From Adiantum capillus-veneris (lineage: Eukaryota > Streptophyta > Polypodiopsida > Polypodiales > Pteridaceae), in contig CM043971.1 of NCBI GenBank assembly GCA_014529385.2, positions 84,168,340-84,232,339 of the forward strand: a stretch of 64,000 nucleotides of DNA. Reading direction: 5' to 3'. The position numbers were made by a program, and so were the translations under genes. Each line of letters begins with the position of its first letter. Position 1 is the first letter of the stretch. Shown here one piece after another: positions 11,901 through 22,732 of this stretch. Under the pieces are notes generated by a model. It was not told the origin of the DNA, ran no database searches, and saw only the letters and a list, made by a program, of their open reading frames with translations.

Positions 11901-12875
11901 TGGGACCTTTGATCTACTTCCGTTATGTAGGCTTTTAGTAGATCAAGAATTGTAAGGTTAGCTATTTCACGTTGGCCATCCGTTTGTGGGTGATAGGCCA
12001 AAGAGAAGTTTAGCATTGTCCCTAAATTCTCAAAGAAACCCTTCCAAAAATTAGTGGTCATTCTAGGATCTCTATCTGACACTATGGACATTGTCAAGCC
12101 ATGGTACTTGAAGATTTGTGATATGAAGAGGGTTGCCACTTGATGGGATTGGATACTCTTTTGATAGGTATAAAATGATCTTGTTTGCTGAGCCTCTCTA
12201 CTATCGTTCATATTCCCATATTCCCATGGATATCATGTGCCTTAATCAAGCCCTGGGAAATTTAAGCAGGACCCAATCATTTTCTTTAAAGGCTTGGGAT
12301 ATTCTGTACTTATCAGGAGTAGCCTTTTTCCTTTGTTGTGAGATAGAGAATCCATAATCTTTTGGAAAGATTCTTTTAGATCTCGGCTATACTCATCTAC
12401 AACAGTGAAGATCTTCCCGTGTACCTTAAGTAGCAGGGACTTTTGGATCTTCCCTCAATTACCTCAAAAGGTGATTTTTTTGTGGAGGTATGTACAATAC
12501 TATTGTAGGCATACATCCAATAAGGGTAAGTACTTCTCCCATTGGGACCTTTGGTCTGCTTCCGTTATGTAGGCTTTTAGTAGATCAAGAATTGTTAGGT
12601 TAGCTATTTCACATGGGCCATACGTTTGTGGGTGATAGGCCAAAGAGAAGTTTGGCCTTGTCCCTAAATTCTCAAAGAAACCCTTCCAGAAATTACTGGT
12701 CATTCTAGGATCTCTATCCGAAACTATGGACATTGTCAAGCCATGGTACTTGAAGATTTGTGATATGAAGAGGGTTGCCATTTGATGGGCTTTGATAGTC
12801 TTTTTGACAGGTTTAAAATGAGTTGTTTTGCTGAGCCTCTTTACTATCGTCCATATTCTCGTATTCGCATGGATA
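8988..12875 (-). repeat. Six-unit tandem array of an integrase-core segment (G2)
   Basis: Units at 8988-9663, 9664-10305, 10306-10951, 10952-11590, 11591-12232 and 12233-12875. Five are 639-646 bp; the first is 676 bp because of an internal duplication near 9160-9215. Every internal junction has the same join, CCATGGATATC followed by RTGTGC. Each unit encodes, on the minus strand, the integrase stretch from IWTIVERLSK through SIVSDRDPRM and HPQTDGQREIAN to KRLLLISTEEPKP. It therefore holds the second Asp and the Glu of the DDE core plus the start of the C-terminal domain, but not the first Asp. Several units keep open frames of 120-200 codons (for example 11600-12211 and 10466-10930). I see no sign that they are translated. 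Confidence 0.9.
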
Positions 12876-13233
12876 GATTTAGGTAATCCAAAGATAAAAT
12901 CCATGGATATGCTCTCCCATGGTGAATTAGGGTTGGAAACGGTACAAGAAATCCAAGTTGCTTCCCTCTATCAAACTTCGTATTTTGGCATACCACACAT
13001 TTAGAATCATACTCTTGTATGTTTGCTTTCATGGCAGGCCAATAGAAATATGTTTCTGTCCCTTTTAGGGTAGATTGAATACCTCTATGCCCCGCATAAG
13101 GAGGAGCATAAGATTCATACATTACTCTCTCACGTAGTGAGTTAGTAGCGCATAGTCTATTGCCATAGAGAAGATAACCATCTTGTAAAGTAAATGGTTC
13201 CTCTTTCTTCCCTAGTGCAAGGGCTGAAATCAC
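12876..13233 (-). pseudogene. G2 integrase N-terminal zinc-binding domain
   Basis: The frame begins with an RNase H/linker remnant (ALGKKEEPFTLQDGYLLYGN). It continues with the HHCC domain (YAGHRGIQSTLKGTETYFYW, then CVVCQNTKFDRGKQLG) and reaches the start of the core around the first Asp (MDFIFGLPKS in the overlapping frame). It sits immediately upstream, in reading direction, of the tandem core array, so the array was generated inside this integrase gene. Confidence 0.8.
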
Positions 13234-13339
13234 ATCTCTTTGATGACATGATGGATTTTTAGATCTAGACTTTTGTAATTGGGTTTCCTAATTACTGGCA
13301 GGTAGTCAAAGTATAGAACCAAGCAAGTCTTCCTCTTTT

Positions 13340-13838
13340 TCACGATGTAACATAAGATTGATCTTTTTGACAATAATGAAGCACCTCATCCTTCCAATTT
13401 GGAATAGTGTTGTAATTCCTCATCCATGAAACTCCCAAAAATATGTGGTCGTTGAGATCTGTGTCAACCATAATGTGGAATGGATGTGGATAATGGTTTC
13501 CATCAATGTTAATTGAGACATTTTCTTGTCCCAAACTAACCATGCCATGGTTTTCTTATTGGCTACCTTAAGCTCAATCTGGGTCATTGATTCTGATAGT
13601 TTTAGGTAGGTTGAATACATCATAGCATTGACACGTGCTCCTGTATTCACAAGTGCTCTTTTGATTGTGCCATCACTAGCTAGACATTGACCCGAACATC
13701 CATACCGCCAAGCCAAGTTTGCTTGACTTGTACTGCTGTAATAAAAGGTGGTGGTTGTTGCTTTCCCTTTCGCTTTAAATTCAACAATTTTGCCTCCTCT
13801 TCTGCTTTATCTTTGATTGTTTGATCTCTTTTCTATCG
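13340..13838 (-). pseudogene. Gypsy aspartic protease fragment
   Basis: The minus-strand frame contains RALVNTGARVNAMMYSTYLK, a retropepsin active-site block in which the catalytic Asp is replaced by Asn. Then come LKVANKKTMAWL and HIMVDTDLNDHIFLGVSWM (the ILG-type block) across a frameshift. RT and RNase H, expected between protease and integrase, are missing between 13233 and 13340. Either a large deletion joined them or this is a piece of another element. Confidence 0.65.
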
Positions 13839-14533
13839 CTCCTTAGCTAGATGTATCTTTCAAGCATGTTGACAGTGAGAGGTTGTTGGTGCTTTTTTAC
13901 TCTATAGCCATTTATCCAGTTAGACATCACCTCTCCCTGTAATGTTGTGAGTTGGATGGCCCCACTTGGTGATATGTCATTGATCACAAATGGACTATTA
14001 TGTCGCTTTTTATGCTTCTTGGAATGTTGCTTAAGGGGTGTAGACTAACACATAATCTCCCTTTTGAAATTCCTTGTTTTTCACATGTTGATCGTGGAGT
14101 TGTTTCATTTGTCATTTTTGCACATACAAAGCTATAATTGACTAGAGCCTAGTCTTATCCAATTGCATTAGTTGGTCCACTCTACTAGACAACTCATGTC
14201 CAATCCATTCCAAGCTTTGAGCTACATGTAGCGTACAAATCAAGAATTCTAACAGCAGTATTGCATTCATTCCAAACACTAAGTTTAAAGGAACTATAAT
14301 TTGTGGTGTTTTATATGCTACCTGATATGCCCAAATGGCTGAATGTAACTTCAGTTCCCCATTTGATCCAAGCTTGCTCCCAATCTTTGTTAGCATTGTG
14401 AGCAATTTTTTGTTGGTGTTGGAGCTGATTTAAAATGAAGTACCATAGATTCATGCAGAAAAAACTCAATCATATCATTAAGGAAATGAGTGCCTCTATC
14501 ACTTACAATCTTGATAGGGAGGGCATATCGCGT
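13839..14533 (-). pseudogene. G3 gypsy integrase, 3' half (interrupted by E1)
   Basis: Contains the second catalytic Asp (KIVSDRGTHFLNDMIEFF, about 14460-14520), the conserved downstream block (SAIWAYQVAYKTP and LVFGMNAILL, 14220-14360) and, near 13860-14010, a C-terminal segment of GPY/F type (PFVINDISPSGAIQLTTLQG, VNMLERYI). The upstream half of the same integrase continues across E1 at 26752-27500. The family differs from G1, G2 and G4. Confidence 0.78.
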
Positions 14534-14792
14534 TGAGGCGGTCTGGGGCGGGCAACAAGAAGAGCAACCTCTAGACACCCTTCAAGGCTCCCGTGCTGCT
14601 CAATGGGGCTGGGGCAAAACACAACACAAACCAAAACAACAAACCCACAGCCAAATCCCAACTACACAAGGGGCACCACCTAGTTTAAGAGCGAACTAGG
14701 ACGCAAAAGAGGAGAATCGTTAGAGCAACCCACAAACAAGCAAGGAATTTATACTAACCCTAACACCAATGGAACACTCTCACACACTAAAA

Positions 14793-14872
<80 letters not shown>

Positions 14873-17169
14873 TGTACAACTTAGCTTCAACTTTATATTT
14901 TGCACAAAAAGGAACTTAGAGCTTGCGGAATCAAGTGACAAGATTTGGTTATAGCATCACTAGCACATTGTCTTAGGGTTATGGGAGCCCTATCACCATC
15001 CACCCTCTTACAATAGTAGCCAAACAATAGCCAATGAATCACAAGCAACAAAACAACAACCTTCAATGAAACAAGTCACCTTATGAAGCTGAATGAGTTT
15101 GCCAAGACAAATTGGAGGAGAAGCATGAGCCTTTGGACATGAATTGCACCCAAAACTACCAATTCATTGATGTTGGGGTAGATACAACAATGGTAGGAAG
15201 AATATCTTCTACTCCCACTCACTCAAACTAGCTCAAGCTTTCCTATGCACCAAGGTGATCGTGTATAGAAAGCTTACTCTCTCTTTACAACCAAGATAGA
15301 ACTGGCGTGTGGTACGCTCAATCTAGTGTGCAATGGTATGGTCATGTCTTTTACAAGGAGGAATGGGTTCTATTTATAGGTTTTAGAAGCCTTGATTAGG
15401 ATTAAGCCTAATAAATTTTATTAGGAAAGATCAAGGATTATGAATTTCAAATGAGAATGGGGTCTCTCTTTTCTCTTGAGTCACATGGATGTGGGCTCAA
15501 GTAAGAGAATTATTGATGTGGTGAAAGGAGAGAAACTTCCATGGGAGTGAGTGAATTTGGTTTACTTGTGCGGTTTCCTACTCCATATGTTGATAGTGTG
15601 GGTGCATTTTTACAAGAGAAATTAGTTGTTAGTGGTAATAATCACTAGAATTGTTAGTGATACATTTACAATGGGTAGGATGAGTTGATTTGATGAAGGA
15701 AGAGGGGTGAATTAAAAGAGAATCATTGAGATGGTGAAGCTTTGAAGAAGCTTGAACTCACCCTTGTGTAGATTGTGGAAAAAATGATCTCTAGTCTTCT
15801 TCTTCTTCTTCGCTTCTTTACACCGCCGCCACGGTTGACCACCACGATGAAAAGAGGATTTGTTGATGAAAAATTCTCAATTTGCAGAAGTTATCATGGT
15901 TAAGATGCTGAATTTTAGATATTTTTAGGAGAGGTAAATGAAATTGTAACATAGAAGCAATAGAGAGAGACATGGAGAGGGTGTATGTATGTAGAGGTTC
16001 ATAAAAGAACTATAGGGATGAGAGAGAAGGGTAATGGTGAAGAGGGCGGGAGAAGCCATGGAAATTGCAGGTTTGAGTGAGGGAAGGAGAGGGAGGGATG
16101 TGTAAGAGTGAGTAGGTGTGTGGAAGGGTGAGAGAAGACTAAGGGCTACTTATGAGAAAAGTGGGCAGACTGAGGTCCACTCAAAAAATCATAGCTCACT
16201 GCTGGTAGCTCCAAAAATCATGAAAATATTTGAGGTGATTATTCAGAGCGTGGGCTATATTTTCTGTTTTGATCACTGCTCCAAATTCGGAGTGGAGATA
16301 GGTGGCAAAATTCTCACCAAAAAGCCTGTTTTTTATGCCTGCAGAAGTCTTTTAGTGGCCCCCTGCTTTGTTGAATTTGTACAATGCATCCAAGAGTGAG
16401 CCCCTCCTTTGTCATATTATAATACAAAGCATCCATGTTTCCCTTGACCCATGCATGGAGGAGGATTATTGGTGAATAAAGAAATATATACATGGTGGGA
16501 CTAGTGTATGGACTATTCATGGACTTTAGCTTAATGAGCACATGGTGTTAGAATAATGAGTAAAAATAATATTAAAAATATGGAGTTATGGATATGAAAA
16601 GATATTGGAATCATATGATATGGTCCCTCCTTGAATTATTTTGGGTGAAAGAGGAAAACGTATGCAAGTAAATAATATAATAAACGTAACCAATGAGTAG
16701 AAATCAATTTTCTGTTTTCACGAGGGTGAGGGTGAAAATGTGGGAGTGATTTGTATAAAGGAAAAATATGAGGTTAGAGTATGTACATATTGGCAAAAAA
16801 TATAATTATGGTGTAAGAGGATGAAAGAAGGTGTACATAGGTTTAATAAAACACACACCTAAGTAGAATTATTTAAATAAAATACCAAAATAATTATAAA
16901 AAATCCCTATATTTAGGCCATATATACAATGAAATATTTACAAACAAAGAGGCATAATATACTTTTATTTTTTTATATTTTTTATTTTTTGGCTCAACTA
17001 GCCCAGTGACTAGCTAGCTGAGGGTTTTTAAGAAGATATGGGAAAAGCCCCCTAACTCACACACGCCTATGTACAGTGAAATGGTAGGGATAGCCTTAGC
17101 GTTTGGGTGAATTTGGTAGGGTGGAGTAGCCTACGATGGCAATTACGGAGAGCTGAAAAATGGCTATCA
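14534..17169 (-). repeat. E1 3' LTR
   Basis: 2636 bp, beginning TGATAGCC and ending CCGCCTCA on the minus strand. It includes a TATA motif (TATAAATAG at 15378-15370) and a long (CT)n tract about 500 bp downstream of it, in the R/U5 side. It matches 24106-26751 collinearly with scattered substitutions and small indels. Short frames inside it are conserved among LTR copies only because the DNA is; I do not consider them genes. Confidence 0.92.
14795..14869 (+). repeat. (GA)n microsatellite in E1 3' LTR
   Basis: Pure GA tract of about 75 bp. The equivalent positions of the other E1/E2 LTRs carry tracts of different length (24366-24445, 30465-30528, and inverted 47581-47613). It would be (CU)n in the transcript leader. 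Confidence 0.95.
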
Positions 17170-17183
17170 TTAGCCCTCCCCCA
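17170..17183 (-). other. E1 polypurine tract
   Basis: On the minus strand CTGGGGGAGGGCTAA immediately precedes the LTR start TGATAG. The equivalents for E2 (32904-32917) and E3 (53710-53723) are nearly identical. Confidence 0.85.
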
Positions 17184-17296
17184 GGATGATGGTATATTCA
17201 TGTACCATCATAAAGCATCTTTTCCAAAGAGAGTACTTCAGAGTCCTTGACAAGATCTTCATTGTTTGGCCCCTCGGAATTTTGACTGGAGTTACA

Positions 17297-18673
17297 TTAG
17301 TGCTTCATGTAACAATGCTTACATGAGACAGTGGCCTTTGGACAGATCTTTGGTAGGTCCTTTGGTAGAAGGCGACTCAAATAGGGCTTCAAGCGATACC
17401 CGTTTACCTTCCTGGAGTGTTCTTTACCATTCAAGTCCATAAGATGATAGTAACTTGAATTGAAAGCCTTCTTGACTATGTATGGCCCTTGCCATTTAAT
17501 TTGAAACTTGGCATCAAAACGATTGTCAAGTCGATTGTCATACCTTAGCACAAGCTCTCCTTCCTTGATGCCTTTGTCCTTCAGTTTCTTGTCGAGCTTT
17601 TCTTTTGCTTGTGTGGCTTTCCTCTTGTAGCACTCATATGCTGCTTCTCTTTTCCACTCAAGCTCCACTAACGTAAGAATTCGATCCATCCATACCTCTT
17701 GATCATCTTGTGCTGCTTTGCCATGAAGTTGCATTGTTGGAATGTTGAGCTCGATAGGCTGCAAAGCCTCTTGACCATAGACCAAGTGAAATGGTGTGAA
17801 CTCCGTGGCTTCCCTATATGTGGTTTGATATGCCCACAAGGCACCATCCAAGAAGTCGTCCCATAATTTTGTCTTGTTTTGCACCATCTTTCTAATGATT
17901 CCTGCAATGACACCATTAGCCCTCTCTACCAAACCATTTGATTGAGGATAGTAGGGTGTGCTATGCCGATGTAGAATGTGAAGCTCATTACAAACTTCTG
18001 TGAGCAAGCCCTTCCTAAATCCTGGAGCATTATCAGAAACGATCTCCAAAGGTGTGCCAAATCTGCAACAAATGTGAGTGTACACAAACTTGCTAACTGT
18101 CCTCTCATTCACTCTTGCCACACGTTGAGCTTCCACCCACCTAGTCATATAGTCTATAGCCACTAGAATGTAGAGTTTACCATTTTTTGTCCTAGGCAGA
18201 GGACCCATAGCATCAATGCCCCACTTTTCAAAGGGTCCATTTGCAATCACTATTTGCCTCGGGCCATGCACCAACCTTCTATTTCCATTTATCTGACAAT
18301 TGTGACAGCTTTTACACCAATATTGAACATCCACATGCAAGCTTGGCCAAACATACCCCGCAAGCAAAATCTTGTTCATAGTTGATTCTTGGGAAAAATG
18401 ACCACCACATGCCTCTTCATGCAAAACTTTTAGAATGGCTGGAATTTCCTCGATAGTTGGTACTCTTCTGCACACTTGATCCTTCCCTCTTTGATAGAGG
18501 GAGCCTTCTAGGAAGAGATAGAAACTTGCCTTCTTCATGAGTCTCCTCTTCTGAGCCTTCGTGAAGTCTTGTGGAAACCCACCCTCCAAAATGTAGCCAA
18601 TAATGGGAGCCAATGACTCCAATCCCTGGTATCTCGGTTGCTTGACAGCTGCTGCCACCATGATGGCCTGCAC
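17297..18673 (-). pseudogene. E1 integrase (3' copy, complete D-D-E)
   Basis: This 458-codon open stretch carries the zinc-binding domain (HEEACGGHF, then CKSCHNCQ) and the core with all three acidic residues in GIDAMGPL, SDNAPGF and QSNGLVERANG. The downstream ALWAYQTTYREATEFTPFHL block and a C-terminal domain follow (FQIKWQGPYIVKKAFNSSYY). The third motif has SDNAPGF where E3 has SDNGPGF. The stretch is opened artificially by a TAA at 18674-18676 that replaces a Glu codon seen in E2 and E3. In the parent protein the frame continued upstream into aRNH. Confidence 0.9.
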
Positions 18674-19962
18674 TTATCTCTCAACACATGTAACTGCTTG
18701 TTGTGCAAGTAAATCGGCATCTTCATTTTGTTTCCTCGGAATATGATATAGTTGCACTTCTTCAAACTGATTAAACATCCTACGAATGGCATGAACTTTT
18801 GTCCTTAAGCTTTCATTCTTGCATGCCCAAATGCCTAAAATCTGTTTAACAATGAGAAGTGCATCTCCTTTTACCATGAGACGTTTTATCCCTTGGCCAA
18901 TGCACATCTTCAAACCATGAAGTAGTGTGTCGTATTCTGCTTCATTGTCATTTGATTGAGGATAGTAGGGTGTGCTATGCCGATGTAGAATGTGAAGCTC
19001 ATTACAAACTTCTGTGAGCAAGCCCTTCCTAAATCCTGGAGCATTATCAGAAACGATCTCCAAAGGTGTGCCAAATCTGCAACAAATGTGAGTGTACACA
19101 AACTTGCTAACTGTCCTCTCATTCACTCTTGCCACACGTTGAGCTTCCACCCACCTAGTCATATAGTCTATAGCCACTAGAATGTAGAGTTTACCATTTT
19201 TTGTCCTAGGCAGAGGACCCATAGCATCAATGCCCCACTTTTCAAAGGGTCCATTTGCAATCACTATTTGCCTCGGGCCATGCACCAACCTTCTATTTCC
19301 ATTTATCTGACAATTGTGACAGCTTTTACACCAATATTGAACATCCACATGCAAGCTTGGCCAAACATACCCCGCAAGCAAAATCTTGTTCATAGTTGAT
19401 TCTTGGGAAAAATGACCACCACATGCCTCTTCATGCAAAACTTTTAGAATGGCTGGAATTTCCTCGATAGTTGGTACTCTTCTGCACACTTGATCCTTCC
19501 CTCTTTGATAGAGGGAGCCTTCTAGGAAGAGATAGAAACTTGCCTTCTTCATGAGTCTCCTCTTCTGAGCCTTCGTGAAGTCTTGTGGAAACCCACCCTC
19601 CAAAATGTAGCCAATAATGGGAGCCAATGACTCCAATCCCTGGTATCTCGGTTGCTTGACAGCTGCTGCCACCATGATGGCCTGCACTTATCTCTCAACA
19701 CATGTAACTGCTTGTTGTGCAAGTAAATCGGCATCTTCATTTTGTTTCCTCGGAATATGATATAGTTGCACTTCTTCAAACTGATTAAACATCCTACGAA
19801 TGGCATGAACTTTTGTCCTTAAGCTTTCATTCTTGCATGCCCAAATGCCTAAAATCTGTTTAACAATGAGAAGTGCATCTCCTTTTACCATGAGACGTTT
19901 TATCCCTTGGCCAATGCACATCTTCAAACCATGAAGTAGTGTGTCGTATTCTGCTTCATTGT
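17935..19962 (-). repeat. 1014-bp in-frame tandem duplication inside E1 pol
   Basis: Units 17935-18948 and 18949-19962 look identical by eye (the translated segments I compared match residue for residue). 1014 bp is exactly 338 codons, so phase is kept. Each unit spans the second half of aRNH, the linker, the integrase zinc domain and the core up to PQSN. The predicted product would read aRNH, partial integrase lacking the catalytic Glu, partial aRNH, then complete integrase. Both units carry the same TAA (18674 and 19688), so the stop predates the duplication. There is no obvious microhomology at the junction. Confidence 0.93.
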
Positions 19963-20704
19963 TGCTAGTTGAACCATGTAGATTGACCTTCTCTTTCATG
20001 ACCACCTCTCCACTTGGGTTGAGCAACACTAGCCCTCCCCCTGCTTTCCCTATGTCTCGTCGAAAAGCTCCATCAAAGAACAAGGTAAAAGCATTGGGAA
20101 TACTTTTTGGTGGTGGCAATGGTGGGGTCTTTACTTGAGGCACCTTAATTTCCTTCTCATGTACCCTATAAGTAAGAATCCCTGCCAATTGTGCATGCAC
20201 ACTATCTTCTACCTTGAAAGAGTATTGGAACTCTTGCAACTCCATAATCCACTTTGAGATCCTAGTACTAAGATTCATTTGAGATGACACCCAAGGGAAC
20301 AAATTTTCTGCAGTGAGAATTACAAAAGGTATTGGTAGCAGGTAGGATCTAAACTTTCTCACCGCAAACATGAGAGAAAGCATCATGAGTTCTGCTTCTG
20401 TGTAGTCTCTCTCCAAAGCATTCATGACCCTACTAGCAAAGTAGATGGGTCGCATCCTTTTACTGTGGGGATCTTGTTGTAGCAACACAGCACCAATTGT
20501 TTCCCTTCCAACACTAGAGCTAACAAAGAATGTGTACTCCCAACAAGGAGGCATGAGTGTTGGTAGCTCTGACAAAATGACTTTAATGTTACAAAAATAC
20601 TCTTCAAGCTCATCAAACCATGCAAATTCTACTTGTTGCGTCAACTTTTGCAAAGGATGAAGCAACTCCGAGGTTAAGTGAATGAAGCGTGACATATACT
20701 TCAC
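19688..20704 (-). pseudogene. E1 RNase H and plant-type aRNH
   Basis: The first part is the gypsy RNase H/connection (TFFVSSSVGRETIGAVLLQQ, MRPIYFASRVMNALERDYTE, LTAENLFPWVSSQ). A second RNase H follows from about 20075: FTLFFDGAFRR (Asp), NNEAEYDTLLHGLK (Glu), VKGDALLIVKQ (Asp), NEDADLLAQQA (Asp). A dual RNase H of this kind is the diagnostic feature of plant Tat elements. It is in frame with the preceding RT after a TAG and with integrase after a TAA. Confidence 0.88.
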
Positions 20705-20707
20705 CTT

Positions 20708-22726
20708 CTAAATGAAAGAGATGACCTCCTTAAGACTCTTCGGTGATGGGAGCTCAATAAGAGCCTTTGCCTTTGAAGGATCCACCTCAATGCCTTTATA
20801 GGAAACCTTGTGACCGAGCAAGATCACTTCATCCTCACCTATGTGGCACTTGTCGGGGTTGAGTTGACCTCCCATGTCGTAGAGCTTCTTTAAACCTTCT
20901 TCTACCCTTTGTAGATGCAATGATTTTGAGCTATAAATGCAGAAATCATCAATGAACACCCTAATTGACTTTCCAAAGAATGCTTGCAACACCATGTTCA
21001 TGAAACGTTGGAATGTTGCAGGAGCATTTGTCAGACCAAATGGCATGACTCTAAAAGCATAACAACCCCAAGGAGTGATAAAGGTTGTTTTCAATTGATC
21101 TTCCAATGCGATACCTATTTGAAAGTAGCCTGAGTAGCCATCACACACAGTGTACTTCTCATGACCAGCTACCCCATTTAGTATCTCATCCTGAAATGGG
21201 AGGGGAAAGTGATCTCTTTTTGCTACCTCATTGAGTGGACGGTAATCCACACACACCCTCCACTTTCCGTTTTTCTTAGGAGTGACAACAACGGGAGAGA
21301 CCCACTCTGAATTCTCCACTGGATAAATGAAACCTGCTGCTAGAAGCTTTCTTACCTCCTTGAGTAAAGCCTGCTCCTTGATGACTCCTAGCCTTCGTAG
21401 CTTCTGAGCCTTAGGTGTGGCCTCTGGCTTCAACTCAATTTTGTGTTGAGCAGCATCTACTCCACGCACATCGGTGTAGTCTTTAGCAAAAAGCCTAGGA
21501 AATTTCCTTAGCACACATTTGAACTCCTTTCTTTCATCCTTTGTAAGTGTTGTAGATAACATACCTTCTAGCATTCTTTCATCTTCCACTTTTTGGTTCT
21601 CTTGGGAACCTACCTCCTCCAAACCTTGACAAGAGGTCTCTTGGTTGGTTGGCTTAAACCTTACCCCCATGACTTCGATGGAAGACTCCTTTTCAGTAAT
21701 GTTGCCGCTACTTTCTTCTTCTGAAGTGTTATCGGTCCCACCCTCTTCCGTCTCACTTTGAGATGATTCTTCATAGAGCTCCTCTTGGGGTTGCTCCTTC
21801 ATGTCAAAGACAACCTTCTTATGATTGTCGTTCCTACAAATTAGCTTTCCACTTTCCCAATCCTGCAAAGCTCGCATTTTCATTAGCCATGGTCTTCCTA
21901 GGATAAATGGATAACCACTTCCCTTAGTCGACATAACATAAAAATCCACCGCTTTCTTAATGCCAAAGGCCTCTACAAAGACATTTTTACAAATGCCTAC
22001 ACACCTAGCCTTGCTGTTGTTTGCCATCTTGACTTTGATTACAGGTGTCTCATGGATGTGCATGCCTAGTCTTTGCACGAGTCCCTCTGTCATGATGCAA
22101 ATTTGTGCACCCCCATCCACTAGACCTTTTCTAACCAATCTTCCTTTGATGTAACAGTCTAGCACTGGTGTAATGTCCTCATTCATTTCAGCTTGTGCAA
22201 TTTTTACAACATGCACACTCTCTTTTACCTTTCTCCTAGTGCTAACTGCCCTTGTTAAATGCCTCCTAACTTGTGGACATAATGCAAGAAATTGAGGCCA
22301 TGAGATATCAGGACCCTTACCTCTCATCTCTTCCGACAAGTTGTACGGAGCCATACCATGTCCAAGAGGGAAGTCTTGGAGGTTGATACGACGTCGAGTC
22401 CTCTTGGTTTCCTTGGTCTCCTTTGCCTTCTTTTCTCGTCCATGGTCACTTTGTGATGTAACTCCTTCTTTCTCCTTACCTTTCCCTCGGCCACGCTTAA
22501 TGCCATTTGCTTCCATGTCAACCTCTCTTGAATTTGTCACCTCTACCACATGCACGTTTGGGTCTGGCAAAGGTGGAACTCCTTCCACTCCTTGTGGAGG
22601 TGGTCTTGCTCCATTTAGCCTTTGTATAAGCCGTGGTTGTTGACTAGTTCCTTCACCTGCATTCATCACTGGGTAATTCAAGTGAGGTCTCCCTGGCTCC
22701 CCATGGGGCCAAGGACAATTATACAT
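20708..22726 (-). pseudogene. E1 nucleocapsid tail, protease and reverse transcriptase
   Basis: 672 open codons. After the zinc-knuckle end (GMYNCPWPHG) come a Pro-rich and then a Lys/Arg-rich linker and the protease active site LVDGGAQICIMTEG (D-G-G-A). The block YPFILGRPWLMKM and an acidic Glu/Ser-rich spacer (about residues 315-350) follow, then RT with TPKKNGKWRVCVDYRPLNE, VMPFGLTNAPATFQRF and active site VFIDDFCIYSS. The frame ends at a TAG (20708-20710) that replaces the Gln codon in FIQKVKYM of the sister copies. Confidence 0.9.
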
Positions 22727-22732
22727 CCCATG

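Noticed and set aside
8988-12875. CRISPR-like or gene-cluster interpretation of the regular array
   Set aside because: Units are about 640 bp of degraded integrase coding DNA with uniform junctions, without repeat-spacer structure.
16118-16399. Plus-strand open frames beginning MWKGERRLRATYEKS that recur in every Tat LTR (16118, 25703, 31777, 52653, 62057; inverted at 46095)
   Set aside because: They recur because the LTR DNA recurs. Lengths and ends change with single indels, there is no family resemblance, and the strand is opposite to the element.
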